Source: CAYMYN01 sp964394665
GTDB taxonomy: Bacteria > Planctomycetota > UBA1135 > GCA-002686595
Direction of reading: 5' to 3'
NCBI GenBank assembly: GCA_964394665.1
Contig: CAYMYN010000003.1
Span: 62,001-126,000 of the forward strand
Length of the DNA stretch: 64,000 bases
The position numbers were made by a program, and so were the translations under genes. Position 1 is the stretch's first letter. Each line of letters begins with the position of its first letter. The notes below the pieces were generated by a model, which was not told where the DNA came from, did not search any database, and saw only the letters and a list, made by a program, of their open reading frames with translations. This document shows, piece after piece, positions 8,365 through 17,476 of the stretch.

Positions 8365-9669
8365 ATGGAGTGCGAGCGGGTCGATCGGAGCGGCGCGGCA
8401 GCCCTGGAGGCGGTCCTGGCCCGCATGGATGGGATCGTCGACTGGGAGCGCCGGGATCGCTCGGCGGGCATGGTCCGCAGCCTCGGGCCCGTGCGCGACC
8501 TGTTGCACCGACTGGGCGATCCGCAGCAGCGCTTCCGCGCCGTGCACGTGGGCGGGAGCAAGGGCAAGGGCAGCGTGTGCGCCCTGATCGACGCCGGCCT
8601 GCGCGAGGCCGGGCTGCGCGTCGGGGTCTACGCCTCGCCGCACGTCGAGCGCGTCACGGAGCGCGTGCGGGTGGGGGGCGAGGAGGTGGGCGAGGGCGAG
8701 CTCGCCGCGGCCCTCGAGCGGGCTTGGGAGGCGCGGGCCCGGGCCGCCGAGGCGGGCGCGCCGGCCGGAACCGCGACCTGGTTCGACCTGATGAGCGCGG
8801 CCGCATTCCTCCTGTTCGCCGAGCGCGGCGTCGAGTGGGCGGTGGTCGAGGTGGGCCTCGGGGGACGCCTCGACTCGACGAACGTCGTCGACGGTGAGGT
8901 CGCCGTGCTCGTGTGCGTCGAGCTCGAGCACACGGCCGTGCTCGGCGACACGAAGGCCGCGATCGCCGCCGAGAAGGCCGCCATCCTGAAGGCCGGCCGC
9001 GTGCTCGTGACCGGGGTGCCGCCGGACGCGCCGACCCCCGCGGACGACGCGGCCGCGGTGATCCGTGCGCGGGCGCAAGAGGTCGGCGGGCGCGTGCGCT
9101 TCGTCGACGTCGGCGGCGGGCCCTTCGCGCGGCGCAACCGACGCCTGGCGGAGGCGGTGCTCGAGGAGCTGGGGCGGCTCGGCGCGGGGGTGGGGCCGGG
9201 GTCGCTGACGGACGCGCTCGCCGCCGGGGCGGCGCTCCCGGCCCGCGACGAACGCTTCGTGGTTGGGGGGGTGCCGGTGGTGCTCGACGCGGCCCACGTG
9301 GCCCGCAGCCTGAGCGACCTGCTGGACGACCTGGGGCGGGAGCCGGGCCTGGTGGGGCTTCCCACGGCCGTGCTCGCCCTGGGCAAGGACAAGCAGGTCG
9401 AGGCCGTCCTCAAGGCCCTCCTCGGGCGGGTCGATAGGGTCCTCTGCACCAGCTCCGCCGCGGGCCCGTTGCTCGCTGCGGAGGAGCTCGCCCGACGGGC
9501 TCGGGACCAGGGCCTCGCCGCCGAGGCCCACCCCGATCCGGCCGCGGCCCTCGAGCGGGCCCTCGACGCGGCCCGCGCGAGGGGGGGCTGGGTGCTCGTG
9601 TCGGGATCCTTCTACACGGCCGGGGCGCTGCGACCCCGGCTGCGCAGCATCCAGGGCAGGTCCGAGTAG
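8365..9669 (+). CDS. folC: Folylpolyglutamate synthase / dihydrofolate synthase
   Basis: 434 residues from the ATG at 8365. It belongs to the Mur-ligase family, which joins glutamate to folates (and to dihydropteroate in bifunctional forms) with ATP in the cytoplasm. Visible motifs are the family N-terminus with the P-loop HVGGSKGKGS (usually HVxGTNGKGS), YASPHVERVTERV, the VEVGLGGRLDSTN block with its metal-binding residues, and the EHTAVLGDT block. The C-terminal domain has LDAAHVARSL in place of the usual DGAHNP, and LALGKDKQ. The length is normal for the family. The next gene follows after 4 bases, so the two form an operon. The Asn-to-Lys change in the P-loop and the altered DGAHNP block are the only oddities. 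Confidence 0.92.
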   Translation: MECERVDRSGAAALEAVLARMDGIVDWERRDRSAGMVRSLGPVRDLLHRLGDPQQRFRAVHVGGSKGKGSVCALIDAGLREAGLRVGVYASPHVERVTERVRVGGEEVGEGELAAALERAWEARARAAEAGAPAGTATWFDLMSAAAFLLFAERGVEWAVVEVGLGGRLDSTNVVDGEVAVLVCVELEHTAVLGDTKAAIAAEKAAILKAGRVLVTGVPPDAPTPADDAAAVIRARAQEVGGRVRFVDVGGGPFARRNRRLAEAVLEELGRLGAGVGPGSLTDALAAGAALPARDERFVVGGVPVVLDAAHVARSLSDLLDDLGREPGLVGLPTAVLALGKDKQVEAVLKALLGRVDRVLCTSSAAGPLLAAEELARRARDQGLAAEAHPDPAAALERALDAARARGGWVLVSGSFYTAGALRPRLRSIQGRSE

Positions 9670-9673
9670 CCGC

Positions 9674-10180
9674 ATGCTGACCCTCACCACCGACCTCCTC
9701 CTGACCGACGCCTTCCTCATCAAGGGCACGGTCGAGAACAAGTACACCCGCCTCCAGCAGGTCCTGGACGAGCACCGCCGCTACTTCCTCAAGGTCCGCG
9801 ACGCGACCCTGATCGACCTCAAGACCCGCGAGCGCATCCAGACGCCGCTGCTGCACGTCAACCTGGACGAGATCCTGGTGGCCCACGAGCTGCTGGACGA
9901 GGCCGGCGACAACTACATGCGCGCCCTGCAGAAGCAGCAGGTGGCGCCGCACCGCGTGCGGGTCTTCTACACCGGCAACCTCAACATCGAGATCGGCGGC
10001 TACATCCGCCCGGGCTCGTACGAGGCCGACGACCACTCGACTCGCCGCTTCTTCGTGCTGCGCAAGCCCAAGGTGCGCGGCTTCCAGGACCACGGCGACC
10101 CGGACCTCAAGCTGCTGGGCGATCTCTCGTACCTGATCCTCAACAACCCGCGCCTGTCGTACATCTACGACTTCAACTGA
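9674..10180 (+). CDS. Conserved hypothetical protein downstream of folC
   Basis: 168 residues, soluble, no signal peptide. It starts MLTLTTDLLLTDAFLIKGTVENK and has a helix-strand pattern with a central HVNLDEILVAHELLD segment and a C-terminal basic block (FFVLRKPKVRGFQDHG), ending in a tyrosine-rich tail. The wording is very regular and highly constrained, which suggests an old conserved cytoplasmic protein. I do not recognise the family. It sits 4 bases behind folC and ends just before a strong hairpin, so folC and this gene form a closed two-gene unit. Confidence 0.7.
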   Translation: MLTLTTDLLLTDAFLIKGTVENKYTRLQQVLDEHRRYFLKVRDATLIDLKTRERIQTPLLHVNLDEILVAHELLDEAGDNYMRALQKQQVAPHRVRVFYTGNLNIEIGGYIRPGSYEADDHSTRRFFVLRKPKVRGFQDHGDPDLKLLGDLSYLILNNPRLSYIYDFN

Positions 10181-10202
10181 GCGCGGGCCGGGCCCGGACC
10201 TC

Positions 10203-10243
10203 GCACCCCCCGCCGCACGCCCATGGGCCGCGGCGGGGGGTGC
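10203..10243 (+). terminator. Strong GC hairpin ending the folC operon
   Basis: A perfect 14-bp stem, GCACCCCCCGCCGC (10203-10216) with its complement at 10230-10243, around a 13-base loop. It starts 22 bases after the stop codon at 10180. No U-tract follows, as is common at high GC, so termination may be hairpin- or Rho-assisted. Confidence 0.7.
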
Positions 10244-10271
10244 GCGCGTTCTCCCCGGGTAGCATGACGCA

Positions 10272-10751
10272 GTGCGCGTCGAACCGGAGCCCCTGCGCCT
10301 TCCGGGCGAGCTTCCCCGGCCCGCCGAGCCCCCCGCTGCGCGCGGCGCCCTGCACTGGCTGCTGCTGATCGCGCTCGTGTCGGCGCCGGCCATCGTGTTC
10401 GCCACGGCGCGTGGTCTCGAGCCCGATCCGCGCGGCCACGGCACGCACGAACAGCTCGGACTCGCGCCCTGCGGTTTCCTGGCGCGCACCGGCCGGCCCT
10501 GCCCGGGTTGCGGCGTGACGACTTCACTCGCGCTCCTGGCGCGCGGTCGTCTGCGTGCGGCGGCGCTGCACCAGCCCCTGGGACCCGCGTCGTTCGCGGC
10601 CTTGCTCGCCGCGGCGGCGTGGGCGCTGCGCCGCCACCTCGGCGGCGCCGATCTGCGACGCGCGCTCGAGGACTCGCCGTGGCGGCGGTTGTTCCTCTGG
10701 AGCGCCGTGCTCGTGCTCGCGGCGTGGGCCTACCGGTGGCTGAGCGCGTAG
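10272..10751 (+). CDS. DUF2752 family membrane protein
   Basis: 159 residues from a GTG at 10272. After a polar N-terminus there is a hydrophobic segment (LHWLLLIALVSAPAIVFATA). The DUF2752 signature follows, with paired cysteines CGFLARTGRPCPGCGVTTSL and ALHQPLGP. At least two more membrane spans come next (SFAALLAAAAWAL and LFLWSAVLVLAAWAYRWL). DUF2752 proteins are small inner-membrane proteins of unknown role. The gene stands alone between the folC terminator and a lipoprotein gene 127 bases downstream. Confidence 0.85.
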   Translation: MRVEPEPLRLPGELPRPAEPPAARGALHWLLLIALVSAPAIVFATARGLEPDPRGHGTHEQLGLAPCGFLARTGRPCPGCGVTTSLALLARGRLRAAALHQPLGPASFAALLAAAAWALRRHLGGADLRRALEDSPWRRLFLWSAVLVLAAWAYRWLSA

Positions 10752-10878
10752 CGCCGCGTGGGCTCCCAGCCACGGCGCCGTCGGTCCCATCGCGCGCGGC
10801 GGCGGGTACACTCCGCGCCCCGATCGCGCGGCACTTCGCGCACGACCGCCACTTCGACCGCCTTCCGATCGCACCTCG

Positions 10879-11265
10879 ATGAAGCTCCCCCTCGCCCTCG
10901 CGCTCTGCCTGACCGCCCTGTTGCCCGGTTGCGCCTTCCACTCGACCGCGGACCGTTGGAACGACCGCGTCGGCCTCAACGGCAATCCGGTCTACGTCAA
11001 GAGCACGACCAGCGTGGGGCTCAACCTGTTCGTGTTCCTGCGCGTGATCGGTGCGACGACCACGGCCACCCTGATCGACGAGATGACCGAGGAGATCGCC
11101 GAGGAGAACGGCGACCGCGTGCGCGTGATCCAGTCCTCGACGGAGAACTACTGGTACGGCTTCCCGCCCTTCACCTGGATCCTCACCCCGGTCGTCACGA
11201 ACGTGGTCGCCGACTACGAGCCCAGCCCCGACCTGCTCGAAGCCGCCCGCGCCCAGGCCAGGTAA
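10879..11265 (+). CDS. Small lipoprotein, function unknown
   Basis: 128 residues. It has a typical lipoprotein signal, MKLPLALALCLTALLPGC, with the lipid-bearing Cys at 18. The mature part has a short hydrophobic stretch (GLNLFVFLRVIGATTTATLIDEM) and an acidic helix followed by VIQSSTENYWYGFPPFTWILTPVVTNV. This pattern is seen in several families of small envelope lipoproteins, but I cannot name one. It stands as a single gene, with 95 bases to the next start. Confidence 0.72.
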   Translation: MKLPLALALCLTALLPGCAFHSTADRWNDRVGLNGNPVYVKSTTSVGLNLFVFLRVIGATTTATLIDEMTEEIAEENGDRVRVIQSSTENYWYGFPPFTWILTPVVTNVVADYEPSPDLLEAARAQAR

Positions 11266-11360
11266 CACCCGGGATCTCCACGCGCCGCCGTTCGGACGCG
11301 GAGCGGCCGGAATCCGGTAACCGCCGGTTCTCGGGACCCTATCCGCCTCCGGAGGTTCCC

Positions 11361-12641
11361 ATGGTCGCGGTTCGGGTCCCGGCACTCCTGGCTCCGCTGC
11401 TCCTCACGCTGGGCCTCGCGGGCCCGGCGACGGACCTCCGACCCCAGGGCGGCATCGTCCAACTGCGCACCGAGCGCTACCAGCTCGAGGTGTGGGGCTC
11501 GGCCGAGGAGGCCGAGGAGTTCGGCCGCGTCCTGGAGCTCGCCTGGCCCGTCCAGGCGAAGGGGCTCCAACTCGAGCCGCGCCTGGCGCGCGAGGAGCGC
11601 CTGCGCGTTCGGATCCATCGGGATCGCGAGGCCTGGGAGTCGGCGCTCGTGGCCGAGAAGGCGGTGATCCCCGCCGGCCTCGACCTGCTCTGGTACCGCC
11701 CCGAGTCCGGCACGGTGCACCTCTACCGCCAACCCAGCGCGCGCCAGACGCGCGTGCTCCTCTTGCAAGGCGCCTGCCAGCAGTTCTTCACCGCGGCCAA
11801 GGCGAAGAACATCGATCTGGCGCATTCTTGGTTCGTGCGTGGCTACGCCTCACACCTGGCGCAGCACCGTTTCGATGGCGAGCGGCTCGAGCTGGGCGTG
11901 CGCCTCGACTTCGATCCGGCGAACCTGGCCCGCGACGCGCGCGCGGCGTGGCGTCCGCTCTCCTTCGGCATCGAACGGATCGACGAGCATCACCTCACCG
12001 CGCCCGAGCTCTCCTGGAGCCTCGTGCGTTTCCTGCTGCAAGGCGAGGAGCAGCGGTATCGCAAGCGCTTCGAGCGCCTGGCTCTGGGATCCCGCGGTTC
12101 GAGGCTGAGCGGCGCCGAGTACGCGCGCGCCTTGGGCGATGCGCAGGCCTTGGCGCGTGAGCTCGCGGATTGGTTGGAGCGTGAGCTGCCGCCCTGGGAG
12201 GTGTGCGCCGGCGATTGGGAGGAGCTCGATCGAAGCCGCGTCCGAGCGCGGGCCAGCGGCGGGCACTGGGCCCGCGCCTTGGCATCGAGCGACGCGGGCC
12301 GCGTGCAGGCCTGGCTCGTCCTGCCGGAGGGCATGCGCGCGGGCCTCGTGCTCGACGAGGAACCCGACGGGACGAACACGGTCGCGCTGCTGGAGTCCGG
12401 CCGGATCGATGTGTACCGGACCGCGGGGGGCGAATCGGTCGGGCTGCTCGGGCAGGCGCTGCCCCAAGGCGCGCGCGAGCGCCACCGACTCGAGCTCCAG
12501 ACGACCGGAGAGAGCCGCATCCTGTTCGTCGACGGCGAGGAGCTCTACTCCCTCGACGGCCCCCGCGGCCGCATGGGCCTGTGCGTCGCGCGTGGCGAGG
12601 TCCTGTGGGTCGAGCCCACCGTGGTGCTCGGGCCGCGCTGA
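11361..12641 (+). CDS. Secreted hypothetical protein, possible peptidase-MA-like fold
   Basis: 426 residues from the ATG at 11361, preceded by a good ribosome-binding site (GGAGG at about 11351). The N-terminus is a signal peptide (ALLAPLLLTLGLAGPA). The middle region (RTERYQLEVWGSAEEAEEFGRVLE ... WFVRGYASHLAQHRF) resembles secreted basic-protease-like or peptidase-MA-like families that carry a gluzincin fold. The spot where HExxH would be expected reads WFVRGYASHL, so no zinc site is visible. The C-terminal 150 residues are beta-rich (LVLPEGMRAGLVLDEEPDG) and suggest a lectin-like jelly roll. It ends at a bidirectional hairpin. Function unknown. Confidence 0.7.
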   Translation: MVAVRVPALLAPLLLTLGLAGPATDLRPQGGIVQLRTERYQLEVWGSAEEAEEFGRVLELAWPVQAKGLQLEPRLAREERLRVRIHRDREAWESALVAEKAVIPAGLDLLWYRPESGTVHLYRQPSARQTRVLLLQGACQQFFTAAKAKNIDLAHSWFVRGYASHLAQHRFDGERLELGVRLDFDPANLARDARAAWRPLSFGIERIDEHHLTAPELSWSLVRFLLQGEEQRYRKRFERLALGSRGSRLSGAEYARALGDAQALARELADWLERELPPWEVCAGDWEELDRSRVRARASGGHWARALASSDAGRVQAWLVLPEGMRAGLVLDEEPDGTNTVALLESGRIDVYRTAGGESVGLLGQALPQGARERHRLELQTTGESRILFVDGEELYSLDGPRGRMGLCVARGEVLWVEPTVVLGPR

Positions 12642-12669
12642 CTCCCTGTCGGCGACGTCCCCCGATGAG

Positions 12670-12702
12670 CCCGCCCGCACGGGCGTGGGCCGTGCGGGCG
12701 GG
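12670..12702. terminator. Bidirectional terminator hairpin between convergent genes
   Basis: A perfect 13-bp stem, CCCGCCCGCACGG (12670-12682) with its complement at 12690-12702, and a 7-base loop. It lies between the stop codons of the plus-strand gene ending at 12641 and the minus-strand gene ending at 12729. On the plus strand it is followed by TCTTC. Confidence 0.75.
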
Positions 12703-12728
12703 TCTTCACAGAGAGGCTTCGCTGGTGG

Positions 12729-13565
12729 TCACTTCGAAGCGGAGGCTTCGCGGGCTCGGTTCATGACCATCGTGCGCAGCGAGGCGAAGTCCTCGCGCGT
12801 GATGCGGCCCGAGCGCACGGCGTCGCGCAGCTCGTCCAGGCGCGCCTGGACCTTCGCGCGCAGCTCGTCCTGGCCTGCGCCGGGCATCCGCTCGATGACG
12901 TCGGAGACGTCCTGGAAGTCGGCCGAGATGGCCTTCTTCTCGACGCCCCGCATCTGCAGGCGCGTGAGGACGATCGAGGCGCGGATCTCGGTCGCGGCGT
13001 CCTGGGCGGGCTCGAAGTCCTGCTTGCTCAGGCGCGCGTTCTTGGCGCGTTCCATCAGCTTGTCGACCTCGGCCCGCAGGCGAGCGGCGATCGCTTCGAT
13101 CTCCGGGTTCCAGGCCTTGGCCGCCTCGGCACGGGCCGTGAGGGCCTTGGCGACCGCCTGGTAGTCCTCGCGGGAGGCGTTCCCGGCGACGGCGCGCTCC
13201 TGCAGCCGGGCCAGGGCGTAGTCGAGCTCGACGTCGATCGCCTGGTCCTTGAGGATGTCGAGCTCGACGAGCTCGATGGCTGCGGTGCGGGCCATGTTCT
13301 CGAGGTCACGGATGCGCGCCGTCAGGCGCTCGCGCAGGGAGAGCGCTTGGGGAGTCTCGGCCTGGTAGGCCCGCGCGGACTCGACCAGTGCGTCCAGCAC
13401 GCGTTGGTAGTCGGCCCGGCTCGCGGCGCGTTCGATGGAGGCCTCGCGAAGTTGGTCGACGGCGTGGTTGAAGCGTTCGCGGAGGGCGGGGGCCTGCTCC
13501 TGCGCGGCGGCGGGAGCGGCGGCGAAGAGGGGCAGGAGAGAGAGAGAGGCGAGAAGGGTTCTCAT
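12729..13565 (-). CDS. Secreted helical protein, function unknown
   Basis: 278 residues from the ATG at 13565, with AGGAAA as ribosome-binding site 6-11 bases upstream. A cleavable signal peptide (LLASLSLLPLFAAAPAAAQ) is followed by an almost wholly alpha-helical, charged mature protein. It seems to contain three or four copies of a loose repeat, roughly E/A-xx-R-A-x-R-x-DYQ-x-V-x-DAL-x-x-A-R-A. The instances are ASRADYQRVLDALVESAR, ASREDYQAVAKALTAR, LSKQDFEPAQ and ITREDFASLRTMV. Each copy has a similar S/T-R-x-D-F/Y core, which hints at helical-hairpin repeats in the periplasm. No enzyme motif seen. Confidence 0.75.
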   Translation of the reverse strand: MRTLLASLSLLPLFAAAPAAAQEQAPALRERFNHAVDQLREASIERAASRADYQRVLDALVESARAYQAETPQALSLRERLTARIRDLENMARTAAIELVELDILKDQAIDVELDYALARLQERAVAGNASREDYQAVAKALTARAEAAKAWNPEIEAIAARLRAEVDKLMERAKNARLSKQDFEPAQDAATEIRASIVLTRLQMRGVEKKAISADFQDVSDVIERMPGAGQDELRAKVQARLDELRDAVRSGRITREDFASLRTMVMNRAREASASK

Positions 13566-13882
13566 GGATTTCCTGTCGTGGTTCGGATCGATCCGGGAGC
13601 GCGACTTCCTTCGGGAAGCGACTCGGACCGCACTGCGGTGGCCGGCTCCGGTATCGCGGCGTCGCGCTCGTCGGCGCCGCTGGGATCCACCCCCCATGGG
13701 TACACCCCCTGTCTCGACCGGATCCGGGGACGCCGGTCGCCCGGCGTTCCGACGGGGAGAGACCGATCACCGGGCGGAACGAACAGAGGAAGTGGGCGTC
13801 CCCTCGGGCGGCGCGTCCGCGGGCGCCGACCAGGGGGTCCGATCCGAAATGCGACCTCGTACCGACGGAGAGCGGGTCGCGT
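13566..13882. other. Intergenic region with small hairpins
   Basis: 317 bases between two minus-strand genes and without a credible reading frame. It contains two compact dyads: CTTCC-N4-GGAAG (13605-13618) and ACCGCA-C-TGCGGT (13627-13639). Either could end the exporter transcript or act as an operator for the secreted protein at 12729. No clear promoter hexamers. Confidence 0.4.
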
Positions 13883-15070
13883 TCAGCGCAGCCGAACCCG
13901 GGCGCCCTCCTCGAGGGCGCGATCGGGGTGCACGATGACGAGCTCGCCGGCGGCGAGGCCGCGGCGGATCTCGGTCCGCCCGTTCCCCGCGAGGCCGGTC
14001 TCGACCGGCGTGCGCAGGGCGCGGCCGTCCTGGACCCGGAACACCGCCTGGCCCCCGTCGTGGCGGAACAGAGCACTGGTGGGCGCGCGCACCACGTCCT
14101 GGACCTCGCGCAGCACGAACCGCGCATGCACGCGGTAGGCGTGACCCAGGCGCGAAGTCCGTTCGGCGGAGGGGAGCAAGTCGAGGATCACCCACACCCG
14201 TTGTTCCTCGACGCCTAGGGCGGAGAACTTGGTGAACCCGCCCGGCTCGACGCGGCGCACGCGGGCCGGGAGGGGGTACTCGTCGCCCCAGCGGAGCAAC
14301 TCGACGGGCAGTCCCGCGGACAGACGCACCGCGTCGGACGAGAGCACGTCCACCTCGACCTCGAGGTGCTCCGGATCGCCGAGCTCGAGCAGGACCTCGC
14401 CGGCGGCGACCGGGCGTTCGCTCTCGAAGAACCGGCGCAGCACCATGCCCGCGACCGGCGCGCGCAGCTCGAGCACGGCCTCGCCCGATGCGGCGCGGCT
14501 GTCGACGACGAGCACCGCGCGGGCCGCGTCGAGCTCGGCCTGGGCGCTCGATTGCCGGAAGCGCGCCGCGGCGGCGTCGCGCTCGGCGTGCCGCTGGTTG
14601 CTCCGCGCGCGTTCCTCCTCCTCGACCGCCACCTGCCGTTCGGCGAGCAGCTTCGCGAGGCGCGCGGCCTCGGCGCCGGCCTGGGCCGCGAGCACCTCGG
14701 CGGCGGCCGTCGTCTCCACGGCGGCGGCCCACGCGGCCTCGGCGGCCGCGACGCGCGCCTCGGCCTCTGCCCGCGCACGCGGGTCGAGGGCCGCGGCCGG
14801 CAGCGGATCGAGCAGCACCAACACCGCGCCCGCCTCGACGCGGTCGCCCGGCTCGAGGGTCATGCGGCGCGCCAGGGCCGCGAGTGGGGAGGAGATCTCG
14901 TAGCGCTCCCGCACCCGCGTGCGGCCCTCGGCCTCGAGGGTCTCGCGCACGTCGCCCCGATCGACCGCGACGGCGTCGACCAGGCGCGCCTCGGGCCAGA
15001 GGGCGACGGTCACGAGTCCCGCCACGAGCGCCACGGTCAGGATCCGGCGGGAGGTGCGCGCGAGGTTCAT
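13883..15070 (-). CDS. Membrane-fusion (HlyD/DevB-type) subunit of an ABC exporter
   Basis: 395 residues. One N-terminal membrane anchor (ILTVALVAGLVTVALW) is followed by the first half of a biotinyl-lipoyl domain (ISSPLAALARRMTLEPGDRVEAGAVLVLLD). A long alanine-rich coiled-coil hairpin (about 90-180) and the second lipoyl half (LRAPVAGMVLRRFFESERPVAAGEVLLELGD) come next, then the beta-barrel and membrane-proximal domains. It bridges inner and outer membrane in the periplasm. It follows the permease gene by 48 bases and is the last gene of the ATPase-permease-adaptor operon, the DevBCA/MacAB-like arrangement. No TolC gene is nearby. The substrate is probably a lipid, peptide or other amphiphile (inference). 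Confidence 0.88.
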   Translation of the reverse strand: MNLARTSRRILTVALVAGLVTVALWPEARLVDAVAVDRGDVRETLEAEGRTRVRERYEISSPLAALARRMTLEPGDRVEAGAVLVLLDPLPAAALDPRARAEAEARVAAAEAAWAAAVETTAAAEVLAAQAGAEAARLAKLLAERQVAVEEEERARSNQRHAERDAAAARFRQSSAQAELDAARAVLVVDSRAASGEAVLELRAPVAGMVLRRFFESERPVAAGEVLLELGDPEHLEVEVDVLSSDAVRLSAGLPVELLRWGDEYPLPARVRRVEPGGFTKFSALGVEEQRVWVILDLLPSAERTSRLGHAYRVHARFVLREVQDVVRAPTSALFRHDGGQAVFRVQDGRALRTPVETGLAGNGRTEIRRGLAAGELVIVHPDRALEEGARVRLR

Positions 15071-15118
15071 CGTTCGTGCGGGGGACGGAGCGCCCGAGAG
15101 CCTACTCGGCCGGGGCCC

Positions 15119-17476
15119 TCATTCCTTGGTCTTCAGCACGGCCACCAGGTCCAGGCGATCGAGCCGGCGCCGGACGAGGTACCCCGACGCGACGGTCGCG
15201 GCCAGGATCACCAACCCCGCCACGGCGAAGCCGGATGGCGTCAGGGCGAGTGGGATGCGGTAGAGGTCCGAGCGGAAGCCGTGGGCGAGCAACCAACTCA
15301 TGCCGTACCCCAGGGCGAAGCCGGGCAACAGCGCGACGACGGCCAGCACGCCGAGCTCGCCCAGGAGCAACGCGCGCACCTCCGCCCGGGTGTAGCCCAG
15401 GACGCGCAGGCTGGCGAGCTCGCGGCCGCGCTCCGCCAGGGTGATGCGCGCGGCGTTGTAGACCACGCCGACCGCGATGCTGCCCGCCATCAGGGTGGCG
15501 ATCAGGGCGAAGGTCAGGATGCCCTCGGCCATCGTGTCGCGGAAGCTCTGCAGCATGGCGGCGCGGTCGGTGACGGCGGCCACCCGCGGGCTGGCGCGCA
15601 GGGCGGCCAGGGTCTCGGGGCGGCGCTCGGCGTCGAGGGCGAGGTACGCGCCCGAGATCGCCGAGCCCTCGCCCAGCAGACGCTGGACGACGTCGCGCCG
15701 CGCGTAGGCCGCGACCCCCAGGTACTCGCCGACGGTGCCCGCCAACTCCACCGGCAGCGTGCGCCGGTGGCCCTCCAGGAACTCGAGCTCGAAGAGGTCG
15801 CCGGGTCGCAGATCGAGCAGCTCCGCCAGGTAGTCGGTGAGCAGCAATCCCTGCGCGGGCAGGGCCGCGGGGCGCAGGGAGGGCTCCAGCACGCGTTTGA
15901 GGTCGCCCCCGGGGGTGAGGCCCTGCAGCACGGTGCGGTACTCGCGGTGCGCGTTGCGCAGGATCACCGCCGCGTTGCGGAAGGGCTCCACCGCCCGCAC
16001 GCCGGGCAGGGCCGCGAGGTCCGCCGCGGCGCGGCCTGAAGTCGGCTCGACGAAGGTCACGGTCAGGTCGTCGCGTTGCGCCAGGCCGAACTGCACGTCG
16101 ATCATCTCCTCGATCGCTCCGGCCTGGAAGCGCGACATGACCAGGATCCCGCAGCCCAGGCCGATGCCGAGGACCGCCAGGCCCGACCGCACGGGCCGGC
16201 GCTCGAGGTTGCGCAGGATCATGCGCGCGGCCGGGTCGAGCAGCGCTCCCAGGCCCAACCGTTCGGTCAGCGTGCGCCGGAAGATCGGCGGCGACTCGGG
16301 GCGCAGCGCCTCGGCTGGCCGCAGCCGGAACGCGCGCCGCAGGCCGCCGAAGGTCCCGAGCATCGCGGCGGCCAGCGCGAAGCCCAACGCGAGCAGCACC
16401 ACGTCGGGCGGCAGCGACCACTCGAGGTAGGGGAAGCTGTAGAACTCCATGTAGATGTTCGCCAACCCCCGGCCCAACCAGGCGCCCACGGCCAGGCCCG
16501 GCGGGACTCCGGCGCTCACCATCAGCAGCACGAGCTGGCCGTAGTGCACGCTCACCTCGAAGCGCGTGTAGCCGAAGGCCTTCAGCACCGCGATCTGCTC
16601 GCGCTGGGCGCCGACCAGGCGCCCCACGACGACGTTCAGGAGGAAGGCCGAGACCGACAGGAAGATGAGCGTGAAGAGCCAGGTCATCGTGCGCAGTTGA
16701 CCGAGCTCCTCGTCGAGGAAACGGTGCGACATCTGCAGGTCGCGGCCGTTGGCGCCGACGCCGCCGTAGGGCGCGAGCAACGCGTCCAACTCGTCGAGCA
16801 CGTCGCGTTCGCGCGCGCCGGGCTCGAGGGTCGCCACCAGGTCGTTGAACGCCCCGTCGAGGTCGAAGGCCGAGGCCAATGGCTCGCGCGCCATCCAGAG
16901 CACTCCGAAGCGCTCGAAGTCGGGGAAGGCGTCGCCGGGACGAATCTGGTACACGAACTCCGGTGAGAGCCCGACGCCGCTCACCACGAGCCGCTGTCGG
17001 CGGCCGTTCAGGATGGCGACGAGTTCGTCCGCGGGGCGCAGGTCGTGGGCCTGGGCGAAGGCCTCTCCGAGCACGACCTCGACATCGCTCGCGGGCAGGC
17101 GCCCCTCGCGCAGGAAGAGCCGGTTCAGACCCTGCTCCTCGTCCACGGCCAAGGAGACGAGTTGGCCCGTGATGGGCTCGCCGTAACCCGCCACCTCGAG
17201 GTGCACCGTGGCCGTGATGCGCGCCTGCGCCGCGCGGATCCCAGGCAGGGCGCGCACGGCTTCGAGCAGGTCGAGGGGCGCGCGCACCGTGCGCGCGAAG
17301 ACCTCGGCGAAGCGATACTCGGCGTAGTACAGGGCCCGCGTGCGTTCCAGCGCGTGGTAGTTGGTGAGCGCCAGCACCATGGTGCCGATGCCGCCGACCA
17401 TCACCAGCGCGATGGCGCCCACCTGCCCCTTGAGCGCGAACAGCTCGCGCCAGACCTTCTTGTGCAGGGCCCTCAC
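15119..17476 (-). CDS. FtsX/MacB-type ABC transporter permease
   Basis: 785 residues from the GTG at 17476, which overlaps the stop of the ATPase gene as GTGA. It has two FtsX-like halves. Each has a large extracytoplasmic loop and three C-terminal membrane helices, e.g. LFTLIFLSVSAFLLNVVVGRLVGAQREQIAVLKAFGYTR in the first half and ALIATLMAGSIAVGVVYNAARITLAERGRELASLRVLGYTR in the second. The double-length, eight-to-ten-helix layout is the form used by lipoprotein and glycolipid exporters and other MacB-like systems. Function: translocating subunit driven by the ATPase at 17473. Coupled translation with the ATPase is strongly suggested. Confidence 0.9.
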   Translation of the reverse strand: MRALHKKVWRELFALKGQVGAIALVMVGGIGTMVLALTNYHALERTRALYYAEYRFAEVFARTVRAPLDLLEAVRALPGIRAAQARITATVHLEVAGYGEPITGQLVSLAVDEEQGLNRLFLREGRLPASDVEVVLGEAFAQAHDLRPADELVAILNGRRQRLVVSGVGLSPEFVYQIRPGDAFPDFERFGVLWMAREPLASAFDLDGAFNDLVATLEPGARERDVLDELDALLAPYGGVGANGRDLQMSHRFLDEELGQLRTMTWLFTLIFLSVSAFLLNVVVGRLVGAQREQIAVLKAFGYTRFEVSVHYGQLVLLMVSAGVPPGLAVGAWLGRGLANIYMEFYSFPYLEWSLPPDVVLLALGFALAAAMLGTFGGLRRAFRLRPAEALRPESPPIFRRTLTERLGLGALLDPAARMILRNLERRPVRSGLAVLGIGLGCGILVMSRFQAGAIEEMIDVQFGLAQRDDLTVTFVEPTSGRAAADLAALPGVRAVEPFRNAAVILRNAHREYRTVLQGLTPGGDLKRVLEPSLRPAALPAQGLLLTDYLAELLDLRPGDLFELEFLEGHRRTLPVELAGTVGEYLGVAAYARRDVVQRLLGEGSAISGAYLALDAERRPETLAALRASPRVAAVTDRAAMLQSFRDTMAEGILTFALIATLMAGSIAVGVVYNAARITLAERGRELASLRVLGYTRAEVRALLLGELGVLAVVALLPGFALGYGMSWLLAHGFRSDLYRIPLALTPSGFAVAGLVILAATVASGYLVRRRLDRLDLVAVLKTKE

